From the NCBI GenBank assembly GCA_017885485.1, contig JAFNFZ010000328.1, positions 4,418 to 17,433 of the forward strand: a DNA stretch of 13,016 bases, read 5' to 3'. Below the pieces are notes generated by a model. It was given only the letters and a program-made list of their open reading frames with translations. It was not told the DNA's origin and searched no databases. The DNA is from Chloroflexota bacterium (lineage in GTDB: Bacteria; Chloroflexota; Dehalococcoidia; UBA2247; RBG-13-53-26). Numbering within the stretch: the first letter of the stretch is position 1; each line of letters opens with the position of its first letter. Below are positions 6,750-12,482 of the stretch, piece by piece. Made by a program: the position numbers and the translations under genes.

Positions 6750-7185
6750 AAGTGCCTCCGTCTGCCTTGCCTATCTTCTGAATTGTGAACGTCGCCTCGA
6801 TCTCGGATAGCCTCAGCTCCAATTCGCCGGCTTCCAGCACCCGAACCATGGCTGATGCCATACTTGCCAGAGCTGTGCCACGAGAGGCCGGCAGTTCCCC
6901 AGCATGGACCTGTCGGATACCCTGATCCAGCAGATCGAGGATCCCCTTTAATCTGGGGTCCAGTCGCTTGGCCAACCGGGCTCGGCGGCTGCTGGCTTTG
7001 CCTCCCATAGACCGAAAAACACGTGCGTCCGCTAGGTGCCCAGGACACAGCCCCGAGCGAGTCGCAAACCCCATACAAGGCGAACCGTCCTTTTTCAGTG
7101 CGGAACATCTCTGGCTTCGGCGAGTAGTCGCAACGAATTCACTGGTTTGTACCTCAGCCTGTGGTGTATCATCAGTCATTGCCAT
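6742..7185 (-). CDS. HGGxSTG-like zinc protein of phage terminase-neighbour type
   Basis: 147 residues. The motif C27-SALKKDGSP-C37-x9-C47-PG-H50 followed by MGGKASSRR matches the small cysteine domain often found at the start of phage proteins encoded next to terminase genes (annotated as HGGxSTG proteins). The C-terminal half follows another pattern common in these proteins: LDLLDQGIRQVHAGELPAS, SAMVRVLEAGELELRL, that is, a helix followed by repeats around GEL. A small-terminase-like role is possible but no large terminase gene is present here. It begins 6 bases after the 32-residue gene; the second Met (residue 3) has slightly better spacing to the AGGAAG ribosome site. Confidence 0.68.
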   Translation of the reverse strand: MAMTDDTPQAEVQTSEFVATTRRSQRCSALKKDGSPCMGFATRSGLCPGHLADARVFRSMGGKASSRRARLAKRLDPRLKGILDLLDQGIRQVHAGELPASRGTALASMASAMVRVLEAGELELRLSEIEATFTIQKIGKADGGTYE

Positions 7186-7191
7186 GTCTTC

Positions 7192-7290
7192 CTAGTGTGC
7201 TTCCCGGAGTGTTATCTTGACCCTGCCTATCGGGTAGACCTTCTTTGGCCTCGGAACTGCAGGCGGCGGGTGGGTTACGATGGCTGCCAT
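7192..7290 (-). CDS. 32-residue microprotein at head of the accessory operon
   Basis: ATG at 7290 is preceded by AGAAGGGAG seven bases upstream, one of the best ribosome sites in the window, and the frame ends in TAG at 7192, 6 bases before the HGGxSTG-like gene. The peptide is Pro- and Lys-rich (THPPPAVPRPKKVYPIGRVK). Its placement between the repeat array and the operon suggests either a real small protein or a translated leader. No family is recognised. Confidence 0.5.
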   Translation of the reverse strand: MAAIVTHPPPAVPRPKKVYPIGRVKITLREAH

Positions 7291-7325
7291 GATTTATCTC
7301 CCTTCTGGTTGTTGGTCATCCGGGG

Positions 7326-7491
7326 ATGTGTTGCCAATGTGTTGCCCCTGATGTGTTGCCCCATGTGTTGCCTTGGTCATCTAGGGCAACAGATAGGCCA
7401 GTTTTGTTCACAAGAATGTGTTGTATATCATGTGTTGCCCCGCCATAAATAATGTGTTGTATAAAACAACACTTATATGGCAACAACACAT
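7326..7491. repeat. Iteron-like array of ATGTGTTG(CC) repeats; candidate origin
   Basis: Exact ATGTGTTG occurs at 7326, 7337, 7351, 7363, 7416, 7430 and 7452 on the plus strand, and inverted (CAACACAT) at 7484-7491. Five copies extend to ATGTGTTGCC and two to ATGTGTTGTA. Starts are 11, 14, 12, 53, 14 and 22 bases apart. A further partial inverted copy (GGGCAACAGAT) lies at about 7384 and the palindrome GTGTTGT-ATAAA-ACAACAC at 7454-7472. The right half is AT-rich. The array follows the primase-helicase gene directly. Short clustered iterons next to a replication gene are typical of plasmid and satellite origins; binding sites for a regulator of the operon to the left are the main alternative. 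Confidence 0.7.
7458..7486 (-). promoter_or_regulatory. Candidate promoter of the accessory operon
   Basis: On the minus strand TTGTTG (7486-7481), 17 bases, TATACA (7463-7458). It overlaps the inverted and palindromic repeat copies, so a protein bound to the repeats would control it. The start of transcription would be near 7451, about 160 bases before the 32-residue gene. Confidence 0.35.
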
Positions 7492-7512
7492 TTATTGATC
7501 TGGGTCCTTGGC

Positions 7513-9606
7513 TCATAGCGTTTTGTCCTTCAGCCCCCAGAACTGATTTCTGCCTTCCCGCCGTGTCTTGATGAAGTCGTCGCCATCATTGAGCAGGCTT
7601 GAGATGTTGCTGCGGTTGCGGCCGAGGCCATCGGATATCTCGGTTGCTGTAGCCTGCCCCGCATCCAACAGGAAGTTGATGACTTCTTGAGTTGGTGATA
7701 GTTTCTGGCTCAAGGCCAACTCGCCAAACTCGTGCGCCCTGGCCGGCCTCGCCTCAGTCAGTCCATAATCGTCACTGAACACCAGCGCATACGCCTGCAT
7801 CTGGCCTCGCGGGGCATCATTGCTCTTGGTTACCCTGAGTCCGACCCCTAGAGCCGAATCCTTCAGTTGGGATGATAGTTGTACCGTCAGGTCAGCCCCA
7901 GCGTCCCAGTGGACGGAGCCATAGGTGTGGCTGTCATCTGCCCGCGGAGTGTGCCCCAAGGCGAACCATGTCGGACACAGGGAGCTCAGGCTATCAATGG
8001 TCCTGTTAGCCGTGACGTTCTCATTCAGGTCACCCGTCCCGAAGCGGCTGATTGAGTCTAAGAACACGACTTTGACGCCATACTTCTTGATTGCCATCTT
8101 GACAGATTCGGCCACATCGGCCAGAGCCCTGCCCCTGCGGTTGAGCATCAACAAGGGGCGTGTTGCTGGCAGCCCCAATACCTTGTTGACCATAGTCAAT
8201 CGTCTAGTAACAGACTCCTCGCTTCTCTCGAGGTTGATGAACAACACTTTGGCCTGGTTGACGGGCCACAGAGTGGATATCCCAGCATCAACTGAGACTG
8301 CCATGAGCAGTGTGATGTATGACTTCCCAGCTCCCGGAGGGGCGAACATTATCGTGCCGCCACCCTTCAGAACATAGGGCTTGGCTAGGAATACCAGCGG
8401 GGCGATATCTTCTGCCGGTGTTGCCAGCTTAGGGATATCCTGGCTTACCGAGTTATCCCACAATGAGGCTGTGAAGGCGTCTAGATGACCCTTCAGTGTT
8501 GACAGGTCGCAGAGATTGTCTACACCCTCGGGGAAGCGGTCGAAGGCACTCTTTGCGAGTTTACCCCGTTCCTCAGAGCGTTCGATATTGAGGACTCCCC
8601 AACCTAACACAACCTTATCCAGCAGAAGGGTTATCCGAGCATGAATGCCCGTCCGTTCCCGTCTCACATTCTCTGCCTTGATGAGTAGCGTGTTGCCAGA
8701 TATGAGGGTTATGGATTCCTCGACAGATTCATCCTTGATTTCGGTTTTGGCTCTGGCAGTATCCATCGGCCACGGCTGAGCATTGGCAAGCAGATCCTCG
8801 ATTGTCAGACTACCCCGTAGGCCAGCACTGGACAGGAAATCATACGCGTCACCCTTCGGGGGAGCACCCTCCCACTTTATGAGGTATGGCTCAATCCCCA
8901 TCTTCAACAGGTGCTTAGCGATCTTGGCCATATGCGCATAGCCGGGAGGGTCGTTATCTGGCCAGAGATACACCTCGGCCTCGAAGCCTATTAGAGGATG
9001 AAATACAGACTCCTCCGGAGCTTTGTCACCTCCAGCGCCTGTCACAGTGCCCAGGCCCGCGTAGCCGTGGGCCATGATGGCCTCTGCGGCCTTCTCGCCT
9101 TCGGTGATGATGATGGTCTTTGGTGAAGAGGAGGCGAAGAGATGTTTTATGCCATAGAGGGGTAAGACAGTCGGTTTGATCTCCCCATTCTTCGACTTCT
9201 CGCCATTCGGGAGCCACCATTCGTAAGTCTTCCTGCCACCGGGCAAGTCAATCCGAACGTGCTTGGCCAGCAAGTTTCCATCAACATCCGTGATGTCCCA
9301 GGTTGTCTCTCGTCGCCTATCGGCCGTGGGCATGGTGCCATCTCCGTACTCTGATTGGAGTTGGTCCAAAGCACTCTTGAAGTCGATTTTCTGGTTGTCC
9401 ATGACCCACTGGAAGCAGTCGCCGTGCTTGGAACAGCCGAAACAACGCCAACGCTGCTCTTGAGGATAGACGGTGAGTGATGGGTTAGTGTCGTGATGGA
9501 GAGGGCAGAGGCCTACATAATGGTCCCCATTCTTGCGCAACTTGACTGTGCGGCCAATCAGATCCACAAGGTCTATACGCTGCTTGAGCTCTTCTTTGCT
9601 AAGCAT
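7513..9606 (-). CDS. Primase-helicase: CHC2 zinc finger, TOPRIM, RecA-like ATPase, C-terminal wHTH
   Basis: 697 residues. Order: DnaG-type CHC2 zinc finger (C34, H37, C55, C58; CFGCSKHGDCFQWV), TOPRIM primase core at about 160-260 (IIITEGEKAAEA with Glu169; WPDNDPPG with Asp217 and Asp219), then a RecA/RepA-like ATPase at about 405-615 with Walker A FAPPGAGKS (Lys428) and Walker B KVVFLDS (Asp517). A C-terminal winged helix (about 637-692, ATEISDGLGRNRSNISSLL) resembles the DNA-binding tail of replication initiators. It should unwind origin DNA and prime replication of the element. It overlaps the gene before it by 8 bases and is followed at once by the repeat array, its likely target. The start has an AAAGGA site upstream. 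The separate TOPRIM and ATPase domains make it a fused initiator-primase of phage or satellite type. Confidence 0.9.
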   Translation of the reverse strand: MLSKEELKQRIDLVDLIGRTVKLRKNGDHYVGLCPLHHDTNPSLTVYPQEQRWRCFGCSKHGDCFQWVMDNQKIDFKSALDQLQSEYGDGTMPTADRRRETTWDITDVDGNLLAKHVRIDLPGGRKTYEWWLPNGEKSKNGEIKPTVLPLYGIKHLFASSSPKTIIITEGEKAAEAIMAHGYAGLGTVTGAGGDKAPEESVFHPLIGFEAEVYLWPDNDPPGYAHMAKIAKHLLKMGIEPYLIKWEGAPPKGDAYDFLSSAGLRGSLTIEDLLANAQPWPMDTARAKTEIKDESVEESITLISGNTLLIKAENVRRERTGIHARITLLLDKVVLGWGVLNIERSEERGKLAKSAFDRFPEGVDNLCDLSTLKGHLDAFTASLWDNSVSQDIPKLATPAEDIAPLVFLAKPYVLKGGGTIMFAPPGAGKSYITLLMAVSVDAGISTLWPVNQAKVLFINLERSEESVTRRLTMVNKVLGLPATRPLLMLNRRGRALADVAESVKMAIKKYGVKVVFLDSISRFGTGDLNENVTANRTIDSLSSLCPTWFALGHTPRADDSHTYGSVHWDAGADLTVQLSSQLKDSALGVGLRVTKSNDAPRGQMQAYALVFSDDYGLTEARPARAHEFGELALSQKLSPTQEVINFLLDAGQATATEISDGLGRNRSNISSLLNDGDDFIKTRREGRNQFWGLKDKTL

Positions 9607-9910
9607 GGGTCTCGTCCTTTACGGCCATAGGTCCCCCACAACTAGGGCACCCAACGCCAACCAGAATATCCGGCCTTTCCGCACAAAGGGGACGCAGTCT
9701 CACGCCGCTACGTCGGATAAGTTGGGTCAGGTCGAGGTGGCGGTTAATCCACTCAAATACTAGAGGAAAATCCCGCCGAGCCGTGTCCTCGTCAATATCC
9801 GTGGCTAGGATCTGGGATATTTGCTGGTCGATCTCTGAAGGAAGCCGCGGCATCGGGGGCCACGCCTTGACAGGGGCCTTCTGGGGCTCAGTTATGGGGG
9901 AGTTGTCCAT
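9599..9910 (-). CDS. Small cysteine-containing protein upstream of primase
   Basis: 103 residues. A Pro-rich N-terminus (ITEPQKAPVKAWPPMPRLPS), a helical middle (FPLVFEWINRHLDLTQLIRR) and a C-terminal half zinc ribbon (C76, then GCPSCGGPM with C88 and C91, and His102). It overlaps the RHH gene before it by 23 bases and the primase after it by 8, so the three are one translationally coupled unit. A role as replication accessory protein fits the position but is only inferred. The ribosome site is weak (GCAGG). Confidence 0.62.
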   Translation of the reverse strand: MDNSPITEPQKAPVKAWPPMPRLPSEIDQQISQILATDIDEDTARRDFPLVFEWINRHLDLTQLIRRSGVRLRPLCAERPDILVGVGCPSCGGPMAVKDETHA

Positions 9911-10103
9911 CGGCCTGCTGTTCTAATCTGGCTATTCCCTCCCTCAACTCGGAGAGCCGCTGTGCCTGCAACGCATCCACCGATGCCAAGCCCAGGGAGC
10001 GGCGGAGCACCTCAGATTCACTCAGGCCGGTTCGCTGGGCCAACTCCCGAATTCGCTCTCTTTGCGATTGCTCTAGGCGTGCAGAGAATGGTAACTTCTT
10101 CAC
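9888..10103 (-). CDS. Ribbon-helix-helix (CopG/Arc-like) DNA-binding protein
   Basis: 71 residues, GTG start at 10103 chosen because GGAGG lies six bases upstream. The N-terminus KLPFSARLEQSQRERIRELA forms the beta strand and first helix, and RTGLSESEVLRRSLGLA the second helix, of a ribbon-helix-helix fold. A helical tail follows (LSELREGIARLEQQADG). RHH proteins dimerise and bind short operators, often controlling copy number or their own operon. First gene of the replication unit, so it may repress it or bind near the origin. Confidence 0.72.
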   Translation of the reverse strand: MKKLPFSARLEQSQRERIRELAQRTGLSESEVLRRSLGLASVDALQAQRLSELREGIARLEQQADGQLPHN

Positions 10104-10255
10104 AGACTACCTCCAACTGTTGTGCGTCTGTATCCAGGGTACACCATGAAATTGGTGGTCTTCGATGATTTCATTTCGCAACCCTAGGACAACTATTTGC
10201 CCTACACAAAGTTGCCTAATCCCTGTGAGGAACTGGTGGGGCCATCGGGTCCCAT

Positions 10256-10271
10256 GGCCAGATACCTGGCC
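10256..10271. repeat. Small perfect hairpin GGCCAG-ATAC-CTGGCC
   Basis: Six-base arms and a four-base loop, 10 bases beyond the stop of the minus-strand HTH gene. No T run follows on the minus strand, so it may pause or stabilise RNA rather than terminate it. The 177 bases between 10104 and 10280 show no other convincing gene. Confidence 0.4.
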
Positions 10272-10280
10272 GGTAGACCG

Positions 10281-10493
10281 TCATCTGTCTCTCTTTGTGC
10301 CTTCTTGCTTATCTGGCAACCAGCCACTCTCAATTAGGTGGTTGAGCCCTGCCCGTGGAACGAGGAGCCTTCTTCCGAACCGGATGGTTGGCAAGACTCC
10401 ACTCCGAGCCTGCGCATACGCCAGATTACGGCTGACCCCTAATTTCCTTGCTGCTTCACTGATGCTGACTGTCAACTTCTCGTCGTCTGCCAC
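10281..10493 (-). CDS. HTH regulator (excisionase/HTH_17-like) at head of replication operon
   Basis: 70 residues. GTG start at 10493, with AAGGAG six bases upstream. VSISEAARKLGVSRNLAYAQ forms the helix-turn-helix, followed by a wing in LPTIRFGRRLLVPRAGLNHL, the common layout for excisionase and AlpA-type proteins. It is divergent from the integrase-side genes, the place where a lysogeny or excision switch is expected. It may control the divergent promoters or act as directionality factor. Its leader carries an intrinsic terminator, so expression probably depends on read-through. Confidence 0.8.
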   Translation of the reverse strand: MADDEKLTVSISEAARKLGVSRNLAYAQARSGVLPTIRFGRRLLVPRAGLNHLIESGWLPDKQEGTKRDR

Positions 10494-10494
10494 C

Positions 10495-10569
10495 TCATAC
10501 TCCTTTCACAACACAAAAAGGGGGCTGAAATGTAGCCCCCTCTGCGCTCCGGATGATTTTTCCCTTCAT
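10495..10569 (-). CDS. Possible leaderless leader peptide, 24 residues
   Basis: An ATG at 10569 lies at the predicted first base of the transcript from the promoter at 10575-10604. The frame runs through both arms of the terminator hairpin and ends in TGA one base before the GTG of the HTH gene. It begins MKGKIIRSAEGATF and ends VVKGV. There is no ribosome site, so it would need leaderless initiation. It is proposed only because start, hairpin and stop are placed as in a translation-controlled attenuator; it may be chance. Confidence 0.25.
   Translation of the reverse strand: MKGKIIRSAEGATFQPPFCVVKGV
10514..10541 (-). terminator. Intrinsic terminator inside the HTH gene leader (attenuator)
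   Basis: On the minus strand AGGGGGCT (10541-10534), loop ACATTTC, AGCCCCCT (10526-10519), then TTTT (10518-10515): an eight-base GC-rich stem with a T run. It lies about 30 bases after the predicted transcript start and 8 bases before the ribosome site of the HTH gene, so it can only act on that gene's own transcript or on antisense read-through. Confidence 0.8.
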
Positions 10570-10574
10570 CACAA

Positions 10575-10604
10575 TTAATATCGCACGGAAATCTGCGGTG
10601 TCAA
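10575..10604 (-). promoter_or_regulatory. Promoter of the leftward HTH/replication operon
   Basis: Minus strand TTGACA (10604-10599), 18-base spacer, TATTAA (10580-10575). Predicted transcription start near 10568. Confidence 0.6.
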
Positions 10605-10626
10605 CCCATCACTCAAAACCACAATA

Positions 10627-10637
10627 AGGCATTGCCT
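10627..10637. promoter_or_regulatory. Palindrome AGGCATTGCCT between divergent promoters
   Basis: Five-base arms AGGCA and TGCCT around one T, midway between the leftward and rightward promoters. A possible regulator site; short enough to be chance. Confidence 0.3.
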
Positions 10638-10685
10638 CATGCAGGGTGGTATATTGTGGGATCTAAATGGCGTGCCCTAAATCCC

Positions 10686-10714
10686 TTGACATTCCTTGTC
10701 ATACAGCGTAGGAT
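10686..10714 (+). promoter_or_regulatory. Promoter of excisionase-integrase pair with overlapping inverted repeat
   Basis: TTGACA (10686-10691), 17 bases, TAGGAT (10709-10714). The -35 box overlaps TGACA-TTCCT-TGTCA (10687-10701), a likely operator that would block RNA polymerase when bound. Predicted start near 10721, giving a leader of about 16 bases. Confidence 0.6.
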
Positions 10715-10736
10715 TTCATTTCACTGGTGTGACAAT

Positions 10737-10946
10737 ATGGGCAAATCCACAGTTTACTTGACGACCCGCCAAGCAGGTAGGAGGCTGGGGATCTCCGATT
10801 CACGGGTACGGAAGTTGATTCTCGAAGGTAGGATCCGAGCGACTAAGGTGGGAGCATACAATCTGATCAGAGAGGTGGATTGCCACTACGCCCCAAAGAG
10901 GAACTATCCGAAGGGGCCGCGGCAATTGCATCTGAAGTTGAGGTGA
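10737..10946 (+). CDS. Excisionase-like HTH protein upstream of integrase
   Basis: 69 residues from ATG 10737. A longer frame to 10632 would start upstream of the promoter and is rejected. LTTRQAGRRLGISDSRVRKL followed by ILEGRIRATKVGAYNLI is a MerR/HTH_17-type winged helix, followed by a short basic tail rich in Lys, Arg and Pro. Small proteins of this type encoded just before an integrase usually act as directionality factors that favour excision. It ends 19 bases before the integrase start and shares its promoter. The ribosome site is weak (GGTGTGA), fitting low expression. Confidence 0.8.
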   Translation: MGKSTVYLTTRQAGRRLGISDSRVRKLILEGRIRATKVGAYNLIREVDCHYAPKRNYPKGPRQLHLKLR

Positions 10947-10965
10947 GCATGGGAAGGGGGAAAGA

Positions 10966-12141
10966 ATGAGGGGCCACGTAGTCAGAAGGGGAAAGCACAG
11001 TTGGGCCATCGTCCTCGAGCAGTACGAAGGCGGCAAGCGCAGACCCAAGTGGCTCGCCTTCCGGGGCAATAAGAAGCAGGCCGAGGACAGACTTGTTGAA
11101 CTGCAACGCCAGGCAGATACCGGCGGCCTCATACTCACAGGCAAGACGACTGTAGCCGACTTCCTGAGTCGCTGGCTCTCCGACTACTGCGAGCCCAATG
11201 TAGGCACTAAGACATTCGAGGGATACAAGGATATCGTTGAGAAGCGCCTTGTGCCACACCTGGGCAATACTCGCCTCATGGAGCTTCGGCCCGAACGTAT
11301 CCAGAGGCTGTACGCTGACTTGCTGCGGTCCGGCCGGCTGGATGGTAAGGGTGGATTGAGTGCCAGAACAGTTCAGGTCTATCATCAGTGCCTACACCGA
11401 GCACTGCGGACTGCCGTGGAATGGCGGCTGCTCAACACCAACCCAGCGGATTCAGTCAGGCCACCGAGAGTACAGCACCATGAAATCACCACTCTTGATG
11501 AGGATGATGCACTGACAGTCCTGGAAGCTGCAAAGTCAACACCATATCGTTCCCTGCTCTTCCTCGCACTTCATACGGGATTGAGGCGGGGTGAACTGCT
11601 TGGTCTAAAGTGGATGGACTGTGACCTGGTTCGGAGCCAGATATGGGTAAGCCGTTCCCTTTACCGTCGCAGAGATGGCCGTATAGATATCACCCCGCCC
11701 AAGACGAAGAAAGGCAGGCGGGCTGTGGCCTTGTCACCAGCAACGGCATTGATGCTGAAGGCGCACAAGGAGAAGGAACAGGCTCTCTGTGCTGAACTGG
11801 GGTGCCCATTCAGTGAAGACGATTTTGTGTTCTCCGACCCCAACCGCAAGCCGCTGCTACCGGATACCGTCACCCATGCTTGGATACGACTTAGAAAAGC
11901 ACTCGGCTTGAATAGTAGGCTGCATGATCTGCGGCATTCCCATGCCACGGCCCTGTTGAAGCAGGGCATCCACCCGAAGATAGTGCAAGAGAGGCTGGGC
12001 CACGCCAACATAGGTATCACCATCGATACCTACTCTCAAGTAGCACCGGGGCTGCAGGAGGCCGCTGCTAAGAGTTTTGATGAGTGGCTATCAACTGGTC
12101 AGCCGAGAGTTGAAAATAGCAAAACGCCAAATGCTCGATAG
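10966..12141 (+). CDS. int: Tyrosine site-specific integrase
   Basis: 391 residues, ATG with a GGAAGGGGGAAAG ribosome site. The N-terminal arm-binding domain (about 1-55, RGKHSWAIVLEQYEGGKRRP) is of the Tn916/phage type. A SAM-like core-binding domain covers about 62-160, and the catalytic domain about 175-375. Catalytic residues visible: Arg207 in TGLRRGEL, Lys246 in PPKTKKGRR, His320 and Arg323 in HDLRHSH, His346 in ERLGHANIGIT, Tyr356 in IDTYSQV. All are present, so the enzyme should be active. It would recombine the element with its attachment site; the 3' end of a tRNA-Val gene faces it 32 bases downstream. Its partner is the excisionase-like protein before it. Confidence 0.95.
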   Translation: MRGHVVRRGKHSWAIVLEQYEGGKRRPKWLAFRGNKKQAEDRLVELQRQADTGGLILTGKTTVADFLSRWLSDYCEPNVGTKTFEGYKDIVEKRLVPHLGNTRLMELRPERIQRLYADLLRSGRLDGKGGLSARTVQVYHQCLHRALRTAVEWRLLNTNPADSVRPPRVQHHEITTLDEDDALTVLEAAKSTPYRSLLFLALHTGLRRGELLGLKWMDCDLVRSQIWVSRSLYRRRDGRIDITPPKTKKGRRAVALSPATALMLKAHKEKEQALCAELGCPFSEDDFVFSDPNRKPLLPDTVTHAWIRLRKALGLNSRLHDLRHSHATALLKQGIHPKIVQERLGHANIGITIDTYSQVAPGLQEAAAKSFDEWLSTGQPRVENSKTPNAR

Positions 12142-12173
12142 CAATCCGATAGCAGTTTTCAGAAGTTTGAGAG

Positions 12174-12215
12174 TGGGCAGTAGAGGACTCGAACCTCTGA
12201 CCTTCTGTGTGTAAA
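12174..12215 (-). other. Putative attachment site: 3' part of tRNA-Val(UAC)
   Basis: Tyrosine integrases commonly recombine within the anticodon-to-3' part of a tRNA gene, and here that part points at the integrase gene. The intact tRNA shows that the element end restores the gene. The second copy expected at the far end of the element (CTCTACTGCCCA) was not found elsewhere in the window, so it should lie beyond the left edge. Confidence 0.45.
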
Positions 12216-12247
12216 ACAGACGCTCTAACCAGCTGAGCTAACCGCCC
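12174..12247 (-). tRNA. tRNA-Val (anticodon UAC)
   Basis: 74 bases. Acceptor GGGCGGT pairs with ACTGCCC, D stem GCTC/GAGC, anticodon stem TCTGT/ACAGA around TTTACAC with anticodon TAC, T stem AGAGG/CCTCT with TTCGAGT loop, discriminator A. CCA is not encoded. Confidence 0.95.
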
Positions 12248-12250
12248 GCC

Positions 12251-12328
12251 TGGCACGCCTGGTGGGGCTCGAACCCACGACCTCAGCCTCCGCAGGGCTA
12301 CGCTCTATCCAAACTGAGCTACAGGCGC
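12251..12328 (-). tRNA. tRNA-Arg (anticodon GCG)
   Basis: 78 bases including an encoded CCA. Acceptor GCGCCTG pairs with CAGGCGT, D stem GCTC/GAGC, anticodon stem TAGCC/GGCTG around CTGCGGA, giving anticodon GCG. Bacterial CGN-reading tRNA-Arg usually carries ACG, later edited to inosine; a G at position 34 is uncommon. Confidence 0.9.
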
Positions 12329-12334
12329 TCAATA

Positions 12335-12420
12335 TGGTGCCGAGGGTGGGAGTTGAACCCACATGTCCTTTCGAACACTACGCCCTGAACGTAGCGCGTC
12401 TGCCATTCCGCCACCTCGGC
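12335..12420 (-). tRNA. tRNA-Leu (anticodon CAG)
   Basis: 86 bases including encoded CCA. Acceptor GCCGAGG/CCTCGGC, anticodon stem CTACG/CGTAG around TTCAGGG, a long class II variable arm (TGTTCGAAAGGACA) and T loop TTCAACT. Confidence 0.95.
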
Positions 12421-12440
12421 ACTATCCGATCGATTAGACA

Positions 12441-12482
12441 TGGGCAGTAGTGGATTTGAACCACTGACCTCTTGCGTGTGAA
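12441..12482 (-). pseudogene. 3' half of a tRNA-Val (CAC): broken tRNA, likely integration scar
   Basis: The minus strand reads TTCACACGCAAGAGGTCAGT, then GGTTCAAATCCACTACTGCCCA: anticodon loop with CAC, 3' anticodon stem, variable region, T arm, acceptor strand and discriminator A. The 5' half (acceptor GGGC..., D arm, 5' anticodon stem) is absent; upstream sequence pairs poorly. A break exactly at the anticodon loop is what tRNA-targeted integration leaves at the far end of an element. Confidence 0.75.

Noticed and set aside
7326..7491. CRISPR array
   Set aside because: Repeats are only 8-10 bases with irregular short gaps and mixed orientation.
9599..10103. Toxin-antitoxin pair (RHH protein plus downstream gene)
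   Set aside because: The downstream protein shows no toxin fold and is tightly coupled to the primase gene; a replication role fits better.
10116..10184. Short minus-strand frame of about 24 codons ending at the RHH start codon
   Set aside because: It has only a weak ribosome site and no pattern; overlap with the GTG start could be chance.
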